DNA of 64,000 bases from Proteobacteria bacterium UBA6156 (GTDB lineage: Bacteria > Pseudomonadota > Alphaproteobacteria > UBA2136 > UBA6156): positions 1-64,000 of the forward strand of contig DIUO01000031.1 in NCBI GenBank assembly GCA_002422365.1. Direction: 5' to 3'. Below are positions 42,897-52,923 of this stretch, piece after piece. Under the pieces are notes generated by a model. The model searched no databases, was not told the origin of the DNA, and saw nothing but the letters and a program-made list of their open reading frames with translations. A program made the translations under genes and the position numbers. How positions within the stretch are numbered: position 1 is the first letter of the stretch; each line of letters opens with the position of its first letter.

Positions 42897-44450
42897 ATGA
42901 GCCTGCCGCCGACCCTTGCCCACCAACAAGCTGCCCTGCGCGGCCTGCTGAAGGCAGGTGTGGGGTGCAGCTTGTTTAACCAACTGGGGTTGGGGCGGCT
43001 GGGGAGCTTTAAGGACTTTGATATATTGTACCAGAGCTATTGCCGCGCGGTGCCGGTGCAGGGGCCGCGTGTGTTTATGGACAGCCTGGCCAAAATGCTG
43101 CCGCAGCAGGGGCTGGCGCCTTTGCAGGTGTTGCAGAGCTCGAACTTAGTAAGCAAAGGTAAGCCGCCCGCCGCCAGCCTGTGGCGCGGCACGCCGCTGC
43201 CGGTGGCGCATGCGGCGCTGCGTGACCACCTGGCGGTGGAGGAGATACAACGCAAGCGGCTGTTGCAGCAGGGCGTGCAGGCGCGGGGGAATTTTTTCTA
43301 TCTGTTTGAGCAGGAAGCGAACAAGCTGGAAGCCGCGGTAGGCCAGCCGTTGCCGGTGCCGCTGCGCGGATGGCACGACCTGGTGGAAATGGAAAGTGGG
43401 CGCGGGTTTAAGCTGCCCTGGGACAAGCGCCTGGCGCTGCCGCACTATGCCAGCTTGCCGCGTGGCGGCAGCCGCTGGCAGTGGTTTAATGCCATGCAAG
43501 ACGTGCTGAAGGCCGAAGGCAAAAACGTGGATGTGCTGGTGAGCAACCCGCGCACGTTGATTGATTTTTGTTTGTATGTAAGCCAGCAGGCAGGCCGCTT
43601 TGTGGCGCTGCGCGAAATGCTGCCCAACCTGAAAGTGTTGGCGATGAACCATTATGATATTGGGTTGCAGCGCACCGAGCTTGGGTATTTGCTGCACGGC
43701 TTGCCCAATGTGCGCTGGATGCAATGGCTGTACCAGCCCAATGGCATGCAGGCGTGGCAGGATGATGTGAATATTCGGCAACGGTTGACGCTGCACACCG
43801 CCGGACAGATGTTTTATGAGTTTGTGCCCGTGGAGGATATTGATGCCGAGGGGCGGTTTGCGCGGAGTTATCGGCGCTTTTATGCGGGACAAATAGAAGC
43901 GGGCCATGAGTATTGCGTGGTGGTGAGCAGCAGCGCGGGGTTGCTGGGAGTTTCGACCGGCATGGTGGTGCGCGTGATGAACACCGAGCCGTTGCAAGTG
44001 GTGGCCAAAGGCCCGGTAGTGAAGCTGAACGGCCTGGGTGAAGCGGTGCGCGAAGAGGCGCTGCTGGAAGCATTGGCGAACATTAACAGTGCGTTGAACG
44101 GGCAGGGGGTGTTTATTCGGGAAGCCTTGCTGGGGCACGTGCTGAGCGAACGCCAACCCCTGTGGGTGCTGGAACTGAGCCGCCCGCTGGCCGAGCTGCC
44201 CGGCGCGGTGATGGAAAGTGTGGCCAAGCGGTTGCATGCGGAGTTGGATTTGCGCTCGGCGGGGTATCGGAGTTCGTTCCGGAGTGCAGCGTTTAGGCCG
44301 CCGCAGGTGCATTTTGTGCCGATGGGCACCTTTGCGGCGGCGTTTGCCACCAGCCCGGATTTTAGCCAGTTTGACCACTCGGTGGATGCCAGCTTGTGCC
44401 GGAAAGTGTTGGCAGCGGCTTGGGAGACGCAGGTTTTTGAGGCTGTTTGA
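42897..44450 (+). CDS. GH3-like acyl-adenylate family protein
   Basis: 517 residues. LPNLKVLAMNHYDIGLQRTE, the YQPNG turn, YEFVPVEDIDAEG and YCVVVSSSAGLLGVSTGMVV are reminiscent of the plant GH3 family and its bacterial relatives, which adenylate carboxylic acids and join them to amino acids. The GDxxRV-type motif appears altered (GMVVRVMN). It forms an operon with the ferredoxin (4-nt gap). The assignment is by eye and could be wrong. Confidence 0.5.
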   Translation: MSLPPTLAHQQAALRGLLKAGVGCSLFNQLGLGRLGSFKDFDILYQSYCRAVPVQGPRVFMDSLAKMLPQQGLAPLQVLQSSNLVSKGKPPAASLWRGTPLPVAHAALRDHLAVEEIQRKRLLQQGVQARGNFFYLFEQEANKLEAAVGQPLPVPLRGWHDLVEMESGRGFKLPWDKRLALPHYASLPRGGSRWQWFNAMQDVLKAEGKNVDVLVSNPRTLIDFCLYVSQQAGRFVALREMLPNLKVLAMNHYDIGLQRTELGYLLHGLPNVRWMQWLYQPNGMQAWQDDVNIRQRLTLHTAGQMFYEFVPVEDIDAEGRFARSYRRFYAGQIEAGHEYCVVVSSSAGLLGVSTGMVVRVMNTEPLQVVAKGPVVKLNGLGEAVREEALLEALANINSALNGQGVFIREALLGHVLSERQPLWVLELSRPLAELPGAVMESVAKRLHAELDLRSAGYRSSFRSAAFRPPQVHFVPMGTFAAAFATSPDFSQFDHSVDASLCRKVLAAAWETQVFEAV

Positions 44451-44452
44451 TT

Positions 44453-44484
44453 TAGAAGTTAGAAGTTAGAGGTTAGAGGTTAGA
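44453..44484 (+). repeat. Heptamer array, GTTAGAA/G family
   Basis: TTTAGAAGTTAGAAGTTAGAG GTTAGAG GTTAGAC three bases after the GH3-like stop. Confidence 0.85.
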
Positions 44485-44685
44485 CATTTGGGGTGGGGCC
44501 TGATTTTTTTTGAGTTGTGTTTGCGGAGTGGGAGGTTGCCTAAATAACTGGCAGCATGGAGTGTTAGGGGATTTTGTGGCGCAAATGCATAAGGTTGTTG
44601 TGAAGTTAACGCATGGACGGATGCGGAGAGGGGCGTAGACTGCCCTTACAGCATGCCGTGCTGACACCAACCAAGGAGGATGCCC

Positions 44686-44907
44686 ATGGCTCACGCAAGA
44701 CAGAACCATAATAACCACCCGCTGCCCGCAGAAATGTTGGAGAAAACCGCTGTAACCCGGCTGCTGACCCGCCACGCCGCGCTGGAAGAGGAATTGGCGG
44801 CACACACGGCCCGCCCGATGGTGGACTGGGACGGCGTGAAGCTGATTAAACGCCAAAAACTGGAAATTGCCGAACAGATTGAAGCGCTGAAGCGGCGCAT
44901 GCAGTAG
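44686..44907 (+). CDS. DUF465 (YdcH-like) protein
   Basis: 73 residues from ATG 44686, chosen because AAGGAGG (44673-44679) is correctly spaced. LLTRHAALEEELAAHTARP and LIKRQKLEIAEQIEALKRR form the helical hairpin of the DUF465 family. Function unknown. Monocistronic, with a strong terminator at 44930-44961. Confidence 0.85.
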   Translation: MAHARQNHNNHPLPAEMLEKTAVTRLLTRHAALEEELAAHTARPMVDWDGVKLIKRQKLEIAEQIEALKRRMQ

Positions 44908-44929
44908 CTTTTGCTTTACTGAAACACCG

Positions 44930-44961
44930 AAGGCGGGGGTTGGGCCCCCGCCTTTGGTTTA
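44930..44961 (+). terminator. Terminator after the DUF465 gene
   Basis: AAGGCGGGGG (44930-44939) pairs with CCCCCGCCTT (44945-44954); a short T-rich tail follows. May also serve the convergent bioY. Confidence 0.8.
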
Positions 44962-44973
44962 TCGTGTGGCGCC

Positions 44974-45531
44974 TTAGCGGCCGGGCGGGCCGAAGGCCCA
45001 GGCGCGGAGGCGGTCGCGGGCTTCCGAAAGCTTCAGTCCCAAAAACAGTGCCAGGGCGATCTGGAAGGCATCGGCTGTGATGAGAGGGAAGAAGCCGAAT
45101 TCGAGCAACTGGCTTGCCGGGACATGCCCCCAGAGCCAGATGAGGCCGATGAAGTACGTCATGAACAGGATCACCAGCAGCTTGCCGGCGTCCGTCATCA
45201 TCAGGATCGACGCGCATGCCGCGAACGTCATGCCGAGGACATAGCCGCCGGTGGGGCCACTGATGACCTGCACGGTGGTGAGGCCGGGCATGGCGTGCAC
45301 CGGAGCCACGAAGCCGACGGCGAGCCAGAGCACCAGCGAGGTGATGACCAGGCGGCCGGGGAGGAACGTGACGATGAGGCCCATGGCGAGCAGCTGCAAC
45401 GTCATCGGCACCGGGTTGAACGGGAGGCTCAGCTTGCTGCCGAGGGTGAGGGCGAGCGCGCCGATGACGCTGAGCAGGACGACGCGCTTGTAGGTTTCGT
45501 TAGAAAACGCATTGGTGTCGGGCGTGGCCAT
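44974..45531 (-). CDS. bioY: Biotin transporter BioY
   Basis: 185 residues, about six membrane helices. LSLPFNPVPMTLQLLAMGLI and ISGPTGGYVLGM are the BioY substrate-binding signatures. BioY imports biotin, with or without an energy-coupling module; no bioM/bioN is visible. The AccB/AccC pair at 50-52 kb is the main user of biotin. Start ATG 45531 behind TAGGAGTTTCC. Confidence 0.82.
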   Translation of the reverse strand: MATPDTNAFSNETYKRVVLLSVIGALALTLGSKLSLPFNPVPMTLQLLAMGLIVTFLPGRLVITSLVLWLAVGFVAPVHAMPGLTTVQVISGPTGGYVLGMTFAACASILMMTDAGKLLVILFMTYFIGLIWLWGHVPASQLLEFGFFPLITADAFQIALALFLGLKLSEARDRLRAWAFGPPGR

Positions 45532-45605
45532 TGGAAACTCCTAAAATGGCGTTGCGGGTGCTGGAAATATGGCCTAGGCTCTGGAAATAGTCAAAGGGTA
45601 ATTGT

Positions 45606-46916
45606 ATGCAAAAAGCGTATAGGATAACGGGCGGCAAGCCGATTGTGGGGGAAATTACCTGCTACGGCGCCAAGAATTTTGCCACCAAAGCCATGGTGGC
45701 GGCCTGCCTTGGCACCACCGAAACCGTGCTGACCAACGTGCCGCCGATTGGCGACGTGGATATTACCGTAGGCCTGCTGCAAAGCGTGGGCGCCAAGGTA
45801 GAATGGCTGGACAGCAAAACCCTGCGCATTGACCCCACCAGCATTAACACCCACAAAGTGACCACCCCCGACAGCCGCAGCAACCGGATACCTATTTTGA
45901 TGTTGCCGGTGCTGTTGCAGCGCTTTGGCAAAGCGGAAATTCCGCGCCTTGACGGGTGCGATTTGGGTACGCGGGCGCTGGACTTCCATGAAGCGGCCGT
46001 GGAAAGTTTTGGTGGCCTGGTGGAAGTTGACCGTGAGCACATGGCTGCCAGCATTAAGAAAAAGCTGAAAGGCACCCAATTTAGGTTGGATTACCCGAGT
46101 GTGGGGGCGACGGAGACGTGTTTGTTTCTGGCCGTGCTGGCACGCGGCACCAGCGTGATTAGCAACGCCGCGATTGAGCCGGAAATTGTGGGCCTGATTA
46201 CGATGCTGCGGGCGATGGGGGCGGTGATATTCCTCTCGCCTAACCGTGAGATACGCGTGGAAGGGGTGGAGAGCCTGACGGGCACTACCATGGAATGCCT
46301 GGGCGACCGCATTGAAGCGGCGAGCTGGGCCAGTTTGGCGTGTGCCACGAGTGGGGACATTACGCTGCATGGGATATTACCCGACACGCTGAACAACTTT
46401 TTGGCCTATTACCGCAAGGTGGGGGGCGGGTTTGAACTGGTGGGGCCGCAGAGTATCCGGTTCTTCCGCGCCGGGACGCTGAGCCCGATTATGCTGGAGA
46501 CGGATGTGTACCCGGGGTTCTCGACCGACTGGCAGCAGCCGTTTGCGGTGCTGCTGACGCAGGCGGAGGGGATAAGTGTAATTCATGAAACCGTGTATGA
46601 CAGCCGTTTGGGCTATACGGCTGCGTTGAACCGGATGGGGGCGAAGATACAGCTTTCGACCGAGTGCATTGGCCAGCCCTGCCGCTTTTTGCACAAGGGG
46701 CACGCCCACAGTGCGCTGATTATGGGCGCGACACCCTTGCACGCCCTGCCGGAGCCCCTGGAAGTGCCCGACCTGCGCGGCGGGCTGGCCTATGTGATTG
46801 CCGCCGCCATGGCCGAAGGCACCAGCACCCTGACGCATATTGAGCGGATTGAGCGCGGCTATGGCGATATTGCCAAGCGGTTGGAGAATATGAGCTTTGA
46901 TATTGCCCGTTTGTAA
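45606..46916 (+). CDS. murA: UDP-N-acetylglucosamine 1-carboxyvinyltransferase (MurA/MurZ type)
   Basis: 436 residues with the EPSP-synthase fold: ITGGKPIVGEITCYGAKNFA at the start (Lys-Asn substrate site), SRSNRIPILMLPVLL, LPEPLEVPDLRGGLAYVIAA near the end. MurA normally has Cys in a GCAIG-type loop; here the region PVLLQRFGKAEIPRLDGCDL contains a Cys, but I cannot confirm it is the catalytic one. First committed step of peptidoglycan synthesis. ATG 45606 follows AAAGGG. Confidence 0.85.
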   Translation: MQKAYRITGGKPIVGEITCYGAKNFATKAMVAACLGTTETVLTNVPPIGDVDITVGLLQSVGAKVEWLDSKTLRIDPTSINTHKVTTPDSRSNRIPILMLPVLLQRFGKAEIPRLDGCDLGTRALDFHEAAVESFGGLVEVDREHMAASIKKKLKGTQFRLDYPSVGATETCLFLAVLARGTSVISNAAIEPEIVGLITMLRAMGAVIFLSPNREIRVEGVESLTGTTMECLGDRIEAASWASLACATSGDITLHGILPDTLNNFLAYYRKVGGGFELVGPQSIRFFRAGTLSPIMLETDVYPGFSTDWQQPFAVLLTQAEGISVIHETVYDSRLGYTAALNRMGAKIQLSTECIGQPCRFLHKGHAHSALIMGATPLHALPEPLEVPDLRGGLAYVIAAAMAEGTSTLTHIERIERGYGDIAKRLENMSFDIARL

Positions 46917-46936
46917 GGCAAGGCTGTAAGGAAATG

Positions 46937-46960
46937 AGGCTGCTTTAGGCAGCCTTTTTT
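46937..46960 (+). terminator. Terminator after murA
   Basis: AGGCTGC (46937-46943) pairs with GCAGCCT (46949-46955), then T-run. Confidence 0.8.
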
Positions 46961-47189
46961 GCGGCCGATGCTGCTTGTTTGCGGTTAAATGACTGATATT
47001 TGTTGTTGGGGAGACGCAGGGGGGTGGGGGTAAGTATGTTTAGCGTATACGGGTTGTTGTCAGACCGCTTCGGTGAGAGTAGGATAAAAATCAGCCAGGA
47101 TGGCAAAGGGCTGCAATGTTTGAGGCGCCTTCTCTGTGGAAAGGGAAGGGAGGCTGAGTTGCAGGAATGAGAGAGTCAGGACGACGGAG

Positions 47190-47675
47190 ATGGAGATACG
47201 TGCTTTGAACCAGCTGAGCGGGGGCTATGCCCAAGCCAGCGGTGTGGCGGTGCCGGGGGATTCTCGGGCGCTTATAATGGAAATTGCCGTGAGCACCCGG
47301 CTGAATGAGCGCGAGCGTAGCAGCCTGATTGCTGCCGTGGCCGCAGCCGACAACGGCCTGACCGGAATGAACCGGGCCGAGGCGTTGCAACAAGTGCAGA
47401 ATTTAGGGCTCTATTTGCGTAATACGGGGAATGAGGGTTTTCCCCGCTGGACGATGATGACGGCGCTGCGGAGTTATGGGATGAATATCCAGCAGGATTT
47501 GGCCACGCCCGATGCGTTTACGAACATTTTGCAGAACATTGCGCAAATGCGGCAGGTGAGTGTGGAGTATGCGTTGAAGGTGGCGGCAACAGCGCAGCCG
47601 CAGCCGCAAGCGCCAGTGGCGGCCCAAGCGCCGGTGGCTGAGAGTGCTGCACCGCGCGTGGAGACGATTGCTTAA
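47190..47675 (+). CDS. Hypothetical protein, 161 residues
   Basis: Starts MEIRALNQLSGGYAQASGVA; ATG 47190 follows ACGGAG. A helical middle (RLNERERSSLIAAVAAADNG) and a Gln/Pro/Ala-rich tail. No membrane segment or known motif. A GTATAC lies 140 bp upstream at 47045. Stands alone between murA and glyA; a weak hairpin with eight T follows near 47701-47727. Confidence 0.6.
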   Translation: MEIRALNQLSGGYAQASGVAVPGDSRALIMEIAVSTRLNERERSSLIAAVAAADNGLTGMNRAEALQQVQNLGLYLRNTGNEGFPRWTMMTALRSYGMNIQQDLATPDAFTNILQNIAQMRQVSVEYALKVAATAQPQPQAPVAAQAPVAESAAPRVETIA

Positions 47676-47897
47676 CAGCGGGATGATGAGGCTTTAGGCG
47701 CTGGAGGGCCTATGAGGGCTTTTTTTTGTTGGAAGCCGGGTGATTTTGGCCTTTAATAAAAGGCATTAAGGGAAGATAAGGCCATGGTTAAATTTGCTGG
47801 GTTTGGGCCAATGTGGGCGGTTGGGGAAGTGTGTGTTTTGGTGTTTTCGTTTTTCGTGATTTCGTTTTTTTTTATTTATTGATTTGGAGATTTGAAG

Positions 47898-49163
<1,266 letters not shown>

Positions 49164-49178
49164 GGATGCGGAATGAAC

Positions 49179-49204
49179 AAGCCCGGCTGTGCCGGGCTTT
49201 TTTT
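49179..49204 (+). terminator. Terminator after glyA
   Basis: AAGCCCGGC (49179-49187) pairs with GCCGGGCTT (49191-49199), then T-run. Confidence 0.88.
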
Positions 49205-49221
49205 GGGGAATGGATAATGGC

Positions 49222-49247
49222 AAACCCCGGCTGGTGAGCCGGGGTTT
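49222..49247 (-). terminator. Terminator-like hairpin of the acidic protein gene
   Basis: AAACCCCGGC (49222-49231) pairs with GCCGGGGTTT (49238-49247). Confidence 0.7.
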
Positions 49248-49272
49248 GGGGGGCGGTGCGCTGGGGATGGCC

Positions 49273-49593
49273 TCAGCCGGCGGGCGTGTTCGCTGCTTCG
49301 ACTTCGGCGAGGTAGTCGGCGATGAGGTCTTCGTCCACAGGCGGGGGCGTTTCTTCCAGTTCCAACTCGAAGGTGTTCTCCTCAGGATCGAGGACTAGCC
49401 TGAGTTTGTAGAAGATTCCGTCCTTCGTACGAATGAAATCCTCCTCGTCGGGGTTATCATCGTCCTCGGTGGAGAACTTGAAGGTGGAGCCGAGAGCGCG
49501 GATCTCGGCATCCGTGAGGTGCGATTGATGCACCCAGATTCCGGAGAGGCTGACGTCATTGCTGACGTCAAGTTTTACGGGTTCGGTGGACAT
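49273..49593 (-). CDS. Acidic hypothetical protein, 106 residues
   Basis: Starts MSTEPVKLDVSNDVSLSGIW behind AGAGGATTTACGA. Strongly acidic (STEDDDNPDEEDFIRTKDG, FELELEETPPPVDEDLIADY); no membrane segment. A promoter TTGCCT, 15 bp, TATACA is readable upstream (around 49690-49664). Family unknown; the composition suggests a binding partner of a basic protein or nucleic-acid mimic, but this is only a guess. Confidence 0.65.
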   Translation of the reverse strand: MSTEPVKLDVSNDVSLSGIWVHQSHLTDAEIRALGSTFKFSTEDDDNPDEEDFIRTKDGIFYKLRLVLDPEENTFELELEETPPPVDEDLIADYLAEVEAANTPAG

Positions 49594-49676
49594 TCGTAAA
49601 TCCTCTTCTAAAAGACTAATGTGAGCCGCGGTGCGCGGGCGAGCGAATGCTGGCGGATTATATGTATACTAATGGT

Positions 49677-49767
49677 TTAGGTGAGGCAAGTTATATGATT
49701 TAATGAGATGCGCCCGGTGGTAAGGGAGTGCGTAAGGTACGAGGCCCGGCGGTGGTGGGCCTTTTTT
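49677..49767 (+). ncRNA. Candidate small RNA with orphan terminator
   Basis: AGGCCC (49742-49747) pairs with GGGCCT (49757-49762) followed by T-run to 49767, oriented plus, yet no plus-strand gene precedes it. TATACT (49665-49670) could be the -10 of a transcript of about 90 nt. No -35 is obvious. Hfq is encoded in the window. Confidence 0.3.
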
Positions 49768-50254
49768 ATAAGGGTTTTTCGAGCAGAATGAGGTGGGGTT
49801 TGTCCGGGCGGGGACCGAGTTCTTGGTAGCCATGTTTTTTATAGAAAACTCTTGCTGATGCGTTGGCAGGGCTGGTGGTGAGCTGGACGCAGTGCATGCC
49901 TGCTTTGCGGAAGAGAGTATCGGTAAAGTTTACCAATTGGTGGCCTAGCCCTTGATGGCGTAGCTCTGGAATTAAATAATAGAAATTAACGTAACCCGAA
50001 CCGGGTTTGAAGCGGGCGACGTCGCACTCGATTTGCCCGACAATTTGCTCATCTTGCCATATATGAAAGGCACAGTCGGGCCACGTGTGGCGCTTGTTTA
50101 TAATAGCCTGTTTCATGTCTTCTGCGGATTGCCAAGGTATGACAGCGAGAGGGTCGACATCGGCGGCAATGCGCTCGGTGCGGAACTGCCAGGCTATGGC
50201 TACATCCGCCTCGTTTTCTGTGTTCAGGGGTAGAAACTGAAGAGAGGTGGGCAT
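49766..50254 (-). CDS. GNAT-family acetyltransferase
   Basis: 162 residues. FYYLIPELRHQGLGHQLVNF is the acetyl-CoA loop (R/QxxGxG/A) and ANASARVFYKKHGYQELG the C-terminal GNAT motif. Substrate unknown. It starts 18 nt after the accC stop on the same strand; TATACC about 9 nt before the ATG could also give it its own nearly leaderless transcript. Confidence 0.82.
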   Translation of the reverse strand: MPTSLQFLPLNTENEADVAIAWQFRTERIAADVDPLAVIPWQSAEDMKQAIINKRHTWPDCAFHIWQDEQIVGQIECDVARFKPGSGYVNFYYLIPELRHQGLGHQLVNFTDTLFRKAGMHCVQLTTSPANASARVFYKKHGYQELGPRPDKPHLILLEKPL

Positions 50255-50271
50255 GGGGATAGGGGTATAGT

Positions 50272-51618
50272 TTAAAGGCGGCCGGTGGTGAGGTAATGTT
50301 CGAGGGAGTGGATGGTGTAGTCTCCCTTGAGGAAGGCGTTGGTGGCGACCAGTTTGCGGTGGAGGGGGATGTTGGTTTGGATGCCGCCGACGACGAATTC
50401 TTCTAGGGCGCGTTTGAGGCGGGCGACGCATTCTTCTCGCGTGCTGCCGTGGACGATGAGTTTGCCGACCGTGGCGTCGTAATACGGGGGCACGCTGTAG
50501 CCGGGATAGAGGGCGCTATCGACCCGTACTCCGGGGCCGCCGGGCGCGAAGTATTCGGTGACCTTGCCGGGGGAGGGGATGAATTTTTCGGGGTCTTCGG
50601 CGTTAATCCGGCACTCGATACTATGGCCGCGCGGGGTGACGCTGTGGACGGGGAGGCGGAGTTTTTCTCCGGCTGCGACGCGGATTTGCTCGGCGACGAT
50701 GTCGATGCCTGTGACCATTTCGGTGACGGGGTGCTCGACCTGCAAACGGGTGTTCATTTCGATGAAGTAGAATTCGCCGTTTTCGTAGAGGAACTCGAAC
50801 GTACCGGCACCCAGATAGCCCATTTTGGCGCAGGCTTCGGCCACTTTTTTGAAGAGGGGTTCGCGTTGGGCGTCTGTCACCGCCGGGGAGGGGGTTTCTT
50901 CGATGATTTTCTGGTGGCGGCGCTGGAGGGAGCAGTCGCGCTCGCCCAAAATGCTCACGTTGCCGTGGCTGTCGCACAGCACCTGCACCTCGATATGGCG
51001 GGGTTGCTGGAGGAATTTTTCCAGGTACACGCGGTTGTCGCCGAAGGCGGCTTGGGCCTCGTTCATGGCGATATGCAGGGCCTGGCGGAGGGCGGGGGCG
51101 CTGTGGGCGACCTTCATGCCCCGGCCACCGCCGCCTGCGGCGGCCTTGACGATGACGGGGTAGCCGATTTTTTCGGCGACTTCCAGCGCCTGGTCGGGGT
51201 CGCTCAGGGCGCCATCGGACCCCGGAATGGTGGGCAGGCCGAAGGTTTTGGCGGCAGTGATGGCCTCGATTTTGTCGCCCATCATGCGGATGTGCTCGGG
51301 CCGGGGGCCGATGAAGGTGAAGCCGAGTTTATTGGTAATTTCCGCAAATTTGGCGTTCTCGGCCAAAAAGCCGTAGCCGGGGTGGATGGCTTCGGCGTCG
51401 GTGACCTCGGCGGCGCTCAGCAGTGCCGGGATGTTGAGGTAGCTGTATTTGGATTGGGCGGGGCCGATGCAGACGGATTCGGTCGCCAATTTCACGTGCA
51501 GGGCGGAGGCGTCGGCCTCGGAATGCACGGCGACGGTGGCGATGCCCATTTCCCTACAGGTGCGGTGGATGCGGACGGCGATTTCTCCGCGATTGGCGAT
51601 AAGGATTTTGTTAAACAT
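50272..51618 (-). CDS. accC: Acetyl-CoA carboxylase, biotin carboxylase subunit
   Basis: 448 residues. KILIANRGEIAVRI, HPGYGFLAENAKFAE, AAAGGGGRGMK (ATP loop), FIEMNTRLQVEHPVTEMVTG are the biotin carboxylase signatures. It carboxylates the biotin on AccB in the first step of fatty-acid synthesis. It follows accB by about 205 bp containing a REP-like element, unlike the usual tight accB-accC spacing. Confidence 0.97.
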   Translation of the reverse strand: MFNKILIANRGEIAVRIHRTCREMGIATVAVHSEADASALHVKLATESVCIGPAQSKYSYLNIPALLSAAEVTDAEAIHPGYGFLAENAKFAEITNKLGFTFIGPRPEHIRMMGDKIEAITAAKTFGLPTIPGSDGALSDPDQALEVAEKIGYPVIVKAAAGGGGRGMKVAHSAPALRQALHIAMNEAQAAFGDNRVYLEKFLQQPRHIEVQVLCDSHGNVSILGERDCSLQRRHQKIIEETPSPAVTDAQREPLFKKVAEACAKMGYLGAGTFEFLYENGEFYFIEMNTRLQVEHPVTEMVTGIDIVAEQIRVAAGEKLRLPVHSVTPRGHSIECRINAEDPEKFIPSPGKVTEYFAPGGPGVRVDSALYPGYSVPPYYDATVGKLIVHGSTREECVARLKRALEEFVVGGIQTNIPLHRKLVATNAFLKGDYTIHSLEHYLTTGRL

Positions 51619-51667
51619 ACATATGTACCTTTTTGGTAAGGAAAAGCCTTTGGCTTTGGATTTTAAG

Positions 51668-51764
51668 GAAGCCTCCGGCGGGCCTCCCGGCGGGGGTGGG
51701 CCCCGGATAGGTGGCGGGTCCCGGCTTTTGTTCCAAAAGCCACCCGCCTACCTTCCGGGGTGAC
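51668..51764. repeat. REP-like palindromic element, copy 5, between accB and accC
   Basis: Left arm GCCTCCGGCGGGCCTCCCGG (51671-51690), hairpin core 51700-51760 with loop CTTTTGTTCCAAAAG. A transcript of accB-accC would carry this hairpin between the two cistrons. Confidence 0.85.
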
Positions 51765-51823
51765 AGGGCCCCACCAATGTTGCTGCATGGCATAGTGCTC
51801 GCCAATATATACATTAAGATTGC

Positions 51824-52288
51824 TTACTGGATAATGAACAGGGGTTGGCCGTATTCGACCGCCTGGGCGTTTTGGGCCAGCACTTTGGTGACGGTTCCGG
51901 CGCGGTCGGACTCGATGGTGTTCATGGTTTTCATCGCCTCGATGATGGCCAGGGGTTGGCCTGCGGTGACTTTGTCGCCTTCCTGCACGAACGGGGCGGC
52001 ATCTGGGCTGCCCGCGCGGTAGAAGGTGCCGACCATGGGGGATTTGAATTCGGCGGCGTTAGGTGTGGAGGGTTGGGCGTTGGGTGTGGTGTTTTCGGCA
52101 GCAGAGGCGGCTGGTGCGGGGGCTGCGGCAACCATGGTTGTGGCGGCGCCGGGTTTGCGCAGGCGCAGGCGGGTGCCGTGGGACTCGATTTCCACTTCTT
52201 CCAGCCCGGTGCCTTCCAGCCATTTGGCCAGTTCGTTCAGTTGCTTGAGGTCGAAAGCGGCGGGCGCGGGTTTTTTGGGTTCGGGCAT
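51824..52288 (-). CDS. accB: Biotin carboxyl carrier protein of acetyl-CoA carboxylase
   Basis: 154 residues. N-terminal FDLKQLNELAKWLEGTGLEE domain, Ala/Pro-rich linker, and the biotinyl domain SPMVGTFYRAGSPDAAPFV with the biotinylation site IEAMKTMN. ATG 52288 behind AAAGGAG. Confidence 0.96.
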   Translation of the reverse strand: MPEPKKPAPAAFDLKQLNELAKWLEGTGLEEVEIESHGTRLRLRKPGAATTMVAAAPAPAASAAENTTPNAQPSTPNAAEFKSPMVGTFYRAGSPDAAPFVQEGDKVTAGQPLAIIEAMKTMNTIESDRAGTVTKVLAQNAQAVEYGQPLFIIQ

Positions 52289-52334
52289 GGTGTGTTCTCC
52301 TTTGGGGCTCTGGCAAGGTTGCGGGTGGGAGCCG

Positions 52335-52670
52335 TTATGATTTGGGAGTTATAAGGCGATTTGCAAGAATTTCAAGCTTATGCAGCTTCTGCATTTCGTC
52401 GTTGAGTTTGGAAAGCGTGTCTTTCCATTTTAATATCAGGGCTTTGCGCTCGCCTTCGGTGAGGTGGGCTGCGCGTTTTTCTAGCATGCCGACGGCCATG
52501 GTAAGGTCTGGGTAGGGGGAAAAGCTGCTTTTTTTGGCGCTTTGCGGGCCGGTGTGGCCTTGGGCGGCGAGGTCGGCTGAGATTTGCGGCAAGGCCTCGG
52601 CCAGCGGCAGCGGGCGCTTGGTGCTGCGGCGGGTGGAGGTTTTGAGCTTGAGGGGTTGGCGCGGGGGCAT
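52335..52670 (-). CDS. Hypothetical helical protein, 111 residues
   Basis: Basic N-terminus (MPPRQPLKLKTSTRRSTKRP) followed by a helical, possibly coiled-coil C-terminus (LEKRAAHLTEGERKALILKW, KLNDEMQKLHKLEIL). The start is fixed by a leaderless-type promoter on the minus strand: TTGCCC (52705-52700), 17 bp, TAAAAT (52682-52677), 6 nt, ATG. It precedes accB by 46 nt and may be co-transcribed with it. Family unknown. Confidence 0.65.
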   Translation of the reverse strand: MPPRQPLKLKTSTRRSTKRPLPLAEALPQISADLAAQGHTGPQSAKKSSFSPYPDLTMAVGMLEKRAAHLTEGERKALILKWKDTLSKLNDEMQKLHKLEILANRLITPKS

Positions 52671-52676
52671 GGGCGG

Positions 52677-52705
52677 ATTTTAAGCCAGATAGGTAGGTGG
52701 GGCAA
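52677..52705 (-). promoter_or_regulatory. Promoter of the 111-residue gene / accB, predicted leaderless
   Basis: TTGCCC, 17 bp, TAAAAT, CCGCCC, ATG at 52670. The best -10 match of the leaderless set. Confidence 0.65.
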
Positions 52706-52770
52706 GCAACCTGCCGGTTTGGCGGGCGGGGGTGTGGTTTATTTATAGCTGGAAGGTGATTTGATTATTT

Positions 52771-52868
52771 GCCTCCGGCGGGCCTCCCGGCGGGGGTGGG
52801 CCCCGGATAGGTAGCGGGGCCCGGCAAAAAATGGGATTTTTTGCCACCCACTAACCTTCCGGGGTGAC
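52771..52868. repeat. REP-like palindromic element, copy 6
   Basis: Left arm GCCTCCGGCGGGCCTCCCGG (52771-52790), hairpin core 52801-52865 with loop AAAAAATGGGATTTTTT. Almost identical to copies 1 and 5 in the arms. Confidence 0.85.
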
Positions 52869-52923
52869 GCCAACCCACGATTTGGTGCTTATTAGCTCGT
52901 AATTCTTAATAAATGGTTAGGTT

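Noticed and set aside
47766..47897. Glycine or THF riboswitch upstream of glyA
   Set aside because: No conserved riboswitch core is visible; the region contains a degenerate heptamer repeat and poly-T stretches instead.
50449..51639. 396-codon plus-strand frame
   Set aside because: Opposite accC; Gly/Phe/Asp-rich with no recognisable domain.
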